Of a stretch of 40,216 nt of DNA, positions 37,010-40,216 are shown in pieces (the stretch's first letter is position 1; every line of letters starts with the position of its first letter). Made by a program: the position numbers and the translations under genes. Location of the stretch: IMG/VR virus record IMGVR_UViG_3300037225_000506, positions 1-40,216 of that record. One strand, 5' to 3'. Below the pieces are notes generated by a model, which did not search any database, was not told the DNA's origin, and saw only the letters and a list, made by a program, of their open reading frames with translations. The stretch comes from a virus.

Positions 37010-37476
37010 ATTTGGGATCGAGGCACTCCAAAGAAACACGCGCGAAAATGTCCGCTGCTCAAAGAGTTTTTTGGAGTGCCGAAGAAAACCGTAAAAAGAA
37101 ATCGGCATCTCAAAAGGCTTTATGGACTCCTGAAAAGCGCCGCGCTCAATCCGACCTTTTCAAAACCGGTGCCGTTGTAAACGGGATGACCGGGAGAAAG
37201 CATTCTAAAAAGTCTATAAAGTTGATGTCTGACGCAGCCAAGAAAAGAAAAATATCTCCTGTTGGGAAGAAACTCTCCTTAGCTGAAGGCGCCGTCGGGA
37301 TCTTAGTAGTTCAGTTGCGGTTTGGCGTTCATCACGTGATCGTCAACGGGTTGCCGGCCGACGAGTGTTACGAGACCATGGAGGCGGCGAAGCAGGCGGG
37401 CGTCGACCTCGCGCGGCGGATCATGCAGCACGCGGCGTACCAACTGGATCTCTTGAAGATGCGGGAGGAACCGTGA
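37006..37476 (+). CDS. composite protein: NUMOD3-type repeats fused to a phage protein
   Basis: 156 residues. The first 90 carry NUMOD3-like DNA-binding repeats (HSKETRAKMSAAQR, KSASQKALWTPEKRRAQ, GRKHSKKSIKLMSDAAKKR) typical of GIY-YIG or HNH homing endonucleases, but no catalytic domain. The remaining 65 residues (AVGILVVQLRFGVHHVIVNG ...) look like an ordinary phage protein. The 5' half is visibly more AT-rich. Probably a homing-endonuclease remnant fused to a host gene. ATGA and GTGA overlaps with neighbours. Confidence 0.7.
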   Translation: MNLGSRHSKETRAKMSAAQRVFWSAEENRKKKSASQKALWTPEKRRAQSDLFKTGAVVNGMTGRKHSKKSIKLMSDAAKKRKISPVGKKLSLAEGAVGILVVQLRFGVHHVIVNGLPADECYETMEAAKQAGVDLARRIMQHAAYQLDLLKMREEP

Positions 37477-40216
37477 AGCGCGCCTCTAAGCCATCGGTGG
37501 CTTCCGGGGATGCTGCGGCAAGGGGCGGGGCCGGAGAACGCGTCCTGGGAGCCCGGAGCGGCCTAGGAATGCGTCCTGCGGGGCTCCTGGAGATGGAGGT
37601 TCCAGTCTCGGTGACGATCTATGGCTCCGGCAGGCAGCCGCCGCAGACTACCGAGGTCTGCCCGACGGTGCAGGCTATCGGGATCGGCGGCGGGTTCAGG
37701 TCGCAGTACGAGGTCAACGTAGAATCAACCATGGGAGATCAAGCGATGAGCATCGGCAAGACACCGCGGGGCGGGGCGGTCACGAGGAAGACGCTGTTCG
37801 GGGAGGTGGTTATCCAGCCAGACTTCGCGGCGGTGGACGGGCGGATCGCGACCAACTGCCAATGCCCCGCTTGCGGGTACGAATGGAACGCGCCGCTCGC
37901 CAAGAAAGTCGCGCGCCCCTTGTTTGGGAAACCCGCGCCGGTGGTCACCGCCGGTTTCAGCTGCCCGAAGTGCAAGCACGCTTGGGAGGGGAAGCCGCGG
38001 GCCGCTCAGAGGTTCGGAGCCAAGGACGGGAAGTCTATAATCGCTAAGACTTCAGTCGCGGTGGAAAAACCTCTTTATCGAGTGCCGTTAATGAGCGAGA
38101 TCAAAAAGTTCTCGCGGAACGGGTTCAAGGTCGTCAGCACGTTCTCGGGTTGCGGCGGTTCTTGTACCGGGTACAAGATGGCAGGGTTCGACGTCGTGTG
38201 GGCCAACGAGTTTGTTCCGGCGGCGCAGGACTCTTACCGCGCGAACTTCCCGGACACGATCTTGGATTGTCGAGACATACGGAAAGTTACTGCAATGCAG
38301 ATCCTCAAGGCGACGGGGTTGAAGAAGGGAGAATTGGACTTGTTCGATGGATCGCCGCCTTGCTTCCCCGCCGGTGCTTTGGTGCTGGCCAAGCGTGGTT
38401 TGATTCCGATAGAGGAGATCGTTGTCGGCGATGAAGTTCTTACGCACAAAAACCGCTGGCGTTCCGTGCTACGCGTTGGGAGTAAGGAAGCCGAGACGAT
38501 CGTCTTGAAAGGTCATGGTCATTGGGGGTTGGAGACTACCAAGGAGCACCCGTTCTGGTCTCGAAGGTTGAATCAGCGTTACGTACGCTGCGGGGGCGGG
38601 AAGAGCCGCTACGTAAAGACGTGGAACGATCCGGAATGGATCGAAGCTCAGGACATGAAGAAACTGTTTTGGGCGACGCCGAACATGGTGGAAGATACTC
38701 CTTTATCGATTCCGGCCGTGGCGGGGAGAAAAGTGAACTTTAACCAAAGGTTCTGGTGGATGGTAGGACGTTGGCTCGGCGACGGTTGGATTATAAATCC
38801 GCGCCGAAACAATTTCGGTATCTGCTGTTCGCAAGAGGAAACTTCATTTTTGGAGTCTATGTTGAAGTCGGTGGCTCCGATTGCTGGATCGGGCAATGCT
38901 GGAGACGGAGAGTTGCGTTGGACGGTTATAAAAGTTAGGACCGGAACGCAGTTTAGCTGCGCTCATAAGGGTCTTGTGGAGTGGTTGCAAGACAATTTTG
39001 GTTGCGGAGCTGCTGACAAGACGATTCCGGCATGGGCGTTGACTATGAAAGATAGTTGGCGGCGTAGTCTTTTGGAGGGTTACTTTTCAGCAGACGGTTT
39101 TAAGATGAAAGAAGAGGGTCATTCAGCTATAAATACGGTAAGCAAGAAGTTGGCCGTTGGTACGCGATTGCTAGTTGAATCCCTAGGGATGACGGCTACG
39201 CTTGTTTGGCAAGACATGCCTAAGAAGACGATGATTGAAGGGAGGGAAGTAAATCAGAAACCGTTTTTTAGAGTCGCTTGGCGTTATGGGGAAACGAGAT
39301 GTGTTCAGCGGGATACTGAATATACTTGGGGCCGCGTTCGCCGTGTGCTTGATGGCAAGGAATCTGTCATTGTTTATAACATCGAAGTGGAAGAAGATCA
39401 CAGTTTTACTGTTGATGGAATGGTTGTCAAAAACTGTCAAAGTTTTTCGACCGCCGGTCGGCGCGAGAAAGGCTGGGGCAAAGAGAAGAAGTACGAGCAC
39501 GGGGCCAAGCAGATGAACGAGGACTTGTTCTTCGAGTACGTTCGCCTGCTCAAAGGGCTCCAGCCGAAGACGTTCGTGGCGGAGAACGTGAGCGGCCTCG
39601 TCAAGGGCACGGCAAAGGGGTACTTCAAGCTGATCCTCGCGGCGCTGGAGGGATGCGGGTACGAGGTCGCGGTCAAGGTCCTCGACGCGCAGTGGCTCGG
39701 CGTCCCGCAGATGCGGCAGCGCGCGATCTTCGTCGGCGTCAGGAACGACTTGGCCGCGCTGGGGTTCCACCCGGCGCACCCCGAGCCGCTGCCCTACCGG
39801 TACACGGTGCGGGAGGCGCTTCCGTGGGTCGTCAAGCCAGTTCACGGCGGTTTCTCCGTCACTAGCTGCGAGGATACTCCATCGCCGACCGTGACTTCTA
39901 CGCAGTGTAGGATGACGACTGAGGTTCCAGTCATAAAGACGCGGGTGGTCCACGACACGAGTGGTAAGGGCGGCGCGGCGGGCGTCAACAGCTACAGCGC
40001 GGGGGACATCACGGACAAGCCGTGTCCCGCAGTCACCGTGGGCGTCAACTCCTTGAACAGCTCTCACTTCCAGGTCCTGGAAGTGAGAGGGGGCGCGTCG
40101 CGTTGGAGGTCGGTTGTCTATGAGCATGAGATTCGGGCCGGGGAGCTGCGGGTCAGCGTGATGAGCACCGGGTCGATCCGGCACCAGGAGGCCGGGAGGA
40201 GGCAGAGGCTGGACGC
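37473..40216 (+). CDS. C5-cytosine DNA methyltransferase with N-terminal zinc ribbon and intein, right end cut
   Basis: Open frame from GTG (GTGA overlap) to the window edge. Possible later starts are ATG 37746 (GGGAG upstream) or 38091. Order: low-complexity segment, a CPACGYEW ... CPKCKHAWEG zinc ribbon, motif I-like VVSTFSGCGGSCTGYKMAGF, then DGSPP interrupted by an intein, resuming with the catalytic CQSFSTAG (motif IV), FVAENVSGL (motif VI, ENV) and PQMRQRAIFVGVR (motif VIII, QxRxR). It transfers methyl from S-adenosylmethionine to cytosine C5. Target unknown. Confidence 0.88.
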   Translation, partial: MKRASKPSVASGDAAARGGAGERVLGARSGLGMRPAGLLEMEVPVSVTIYGSGRQPPQTTEVCPTVQAIGIGGGFRSQYEVNVESTMGDQAMSIGKTPRGGAVTRKTLFGEVVIQPDFAAVDGRIATNCQCPACGYEWNAPLAKKVARPLFGKPAPVVTAGFSCPKCKHAWEGKPRAAQRFGAKDGKSIIAKTSVAVEKPLYRVPLMSEIKKFSRNGFKVVSTFSGCGGSCTGYKMAGFDVVWANEFVPAAQDSYRANFPDTILDCRDIRKVTAMQILKATGLKKGELDLFDGSPPCFPAGALVLAKRGLIPIEEIVVGDEVLTHKNRWRSVLRVGSKEAETIVLKGHGHWGLETTKEHPFWSRRLNQRYVRCGGGKSRYVKTWNDPEWIEAQDMKKLFWATPNMVEDTPLSIPAVAGRKVNFNQRFWWMVGRWLGDGWIINPRRNNFGICCSQEETSFLESMLKSVAPIAGSGNAGDGELRWTVIKVRTGTQFSCAHKGLVEWLQDNFGCGAADKTIPAWALTMKDSWRRSLLEGYFSADGFKMKEEGHSAINTVSKKLAVGTRLLVESLGMTATLVWQDMPKKTMIEGREVNQKPFFRVAWRYGETRCVQRDTEYTWGRVRRVLDGKESVIVYNIEVEEDHSFTVDGMVVKNCQSFSTAGRREKGWGKEKKYEHGAKQMNEDLFFEYVRLLKGLQPKTFVAENVSGLVKGTAKGYFKLILAALEGCGYEVAVKVLDAQWLGVPQMRQRAIFVGVRNDLAALGFHPAHPEPLPYRYTVREALPWVVKPVHGGFSVTSCEDTPSPTVTSTQCRMTTEVPVIKTRVVHDTSGKGGAAGVNSYSAGDITDKPCPAVTVGVNSLNSSHFQVLEVRGGASRWRSVVYEHEIRAGELRVSVMSTGSIRHQEAGRRQRLD
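37500..37590. repeat. GC-rich repeat copy in the methyltransferase N-terminal region
   Basis: Contains GAACGCGTCCTGGGAGCCCG (37537-37556) and CTAGGAATGCGTCC (37563-37576). The first aligns with the reverse strand of the copy in the SbcD gene (AACGCGTCCTAGGGGCTC). In frame it encodes KPSVASGDAARGGAGERVLG, comparable with the SbcD insert. Confidence 0.4.
38361..39434 (+). mobile_element. intein with LAGLIDADG endonuclease at the methyltransferase catalytic cysteine
   Basis: 358 residues. Block A CFPAGALVLAKRGLIPIEEI, block B-like LETTKEHPFWSR, two LAGLIDADG helices (WWMVGRWLGDGWI and SLLEGYFSADGF), block F VYNIEVEEDHSFTVDG, and block G VVKN before +1 Cys. Penultimate Lys replaces the usual His. 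The +1 Cys is the catalytic Cys of the PCQ motif. Codon use is less GC-biased than in the extein. Confidence 0.93.

Noticed and set aside
39183-40184. Open frame of 333 codons on the minus strand
   Set aside because: Antisense to the C5-methyltransferase motifs IV, VI and VIII. Composition is typical of a shadow frame.
1-40216. CRISPR array
   Set aside because: No regularly spaced direct repeats were seen; the repeats present are dispersed, inverted and variable.

Overview
The window reads as part of the genome of a lytic tailed dsDNA bacteriophage. It holds a nearly complete phage DNA replication and recombination set, many very small genes packed end to end, two inteins, free-standing homing-endonuclease sequence and nucleotide-modification genes. 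No ribosomal, tRNA or host housekeeping genes were seen. The DNA is GC-rich and the host cannot be named from it. From position 1 to 34015 every gene I accept is on the minus strand. From 35139 to the right edge every gene is on the plus strand. The two blocks diverge from a 1.1-kb non-coding region.

Layout. 1-3746: chains of small, often zinc-binding or membrane proteins, joined by ATGA/GTGA/TGATG overlaps and interrupted by an HNH homing endonuclease. 3747-9150: separately transcribed-looking genes (two paralogous small proteins, a vWA protein, two proteins with C-terminal DUF3489-like domains), each behind a related hairpin leader and usually followed by a terminator-like hairpin. 9151-9942: non-coding, with a sigma70-like promoter, two DnaA-box-like sites and a terminator. 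9956-12736: RuvC, membrane and coiled-coil proteins, a TSCPD protein and a frameshifted small gene. 12733-21359: YkgJ-like protein, SbcD-SbcC fusion, nuclease, clamp loader, RecA-like recombinase, ssDNA-binding protein. 21386-26940: family A DNA polymerase in two halves, with MazG-like and ThyX genes and four small genes between them; the C-terminal half carries an intein. 26937-34015: DNA methyltransferase, sliding clamp, DpdA-like and QueD enzymes, sigma-like factor, 5'-3' exonuclease, HTH protein, primase. 34016-35138: candidate large structured RNA and a hairpin cluster. 35139-40216: DnaB-like helicase, a NUMOD3-bearing composite gene and a C5-cytosine methyltransferase whose catalytic cysteine is the intein +1 residue.

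How the genes fit together. Helicase, primase, polymerase, clamp, clamp loader, SSB, 5' exonuclease, RecA, SbcDC and RuvC form a self-sufficient replication-recombination machine. ThyX, MazG and a possible uracil-DNA glycosylase domain on the polymerase adjust nucleotide pools and uracil. DpdA/QueD and two methyltransferases point to modified DNA. A 185-residue sigma-like protein, a sliding clamp and a recurring start-proximal motif (CCGTATARTTA-like) suggest T4-style late transcription.

The most novel items are the 0.85-kb structured non-coding region at 34.1-34.9 kb, the family of seven related hairpin leaders, the recurring promoter-like motif, and a dispersed GC-rich repeat that appears inserted in frame in two unrelated proteins. 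All family assignments come from motif reading, not database searches.
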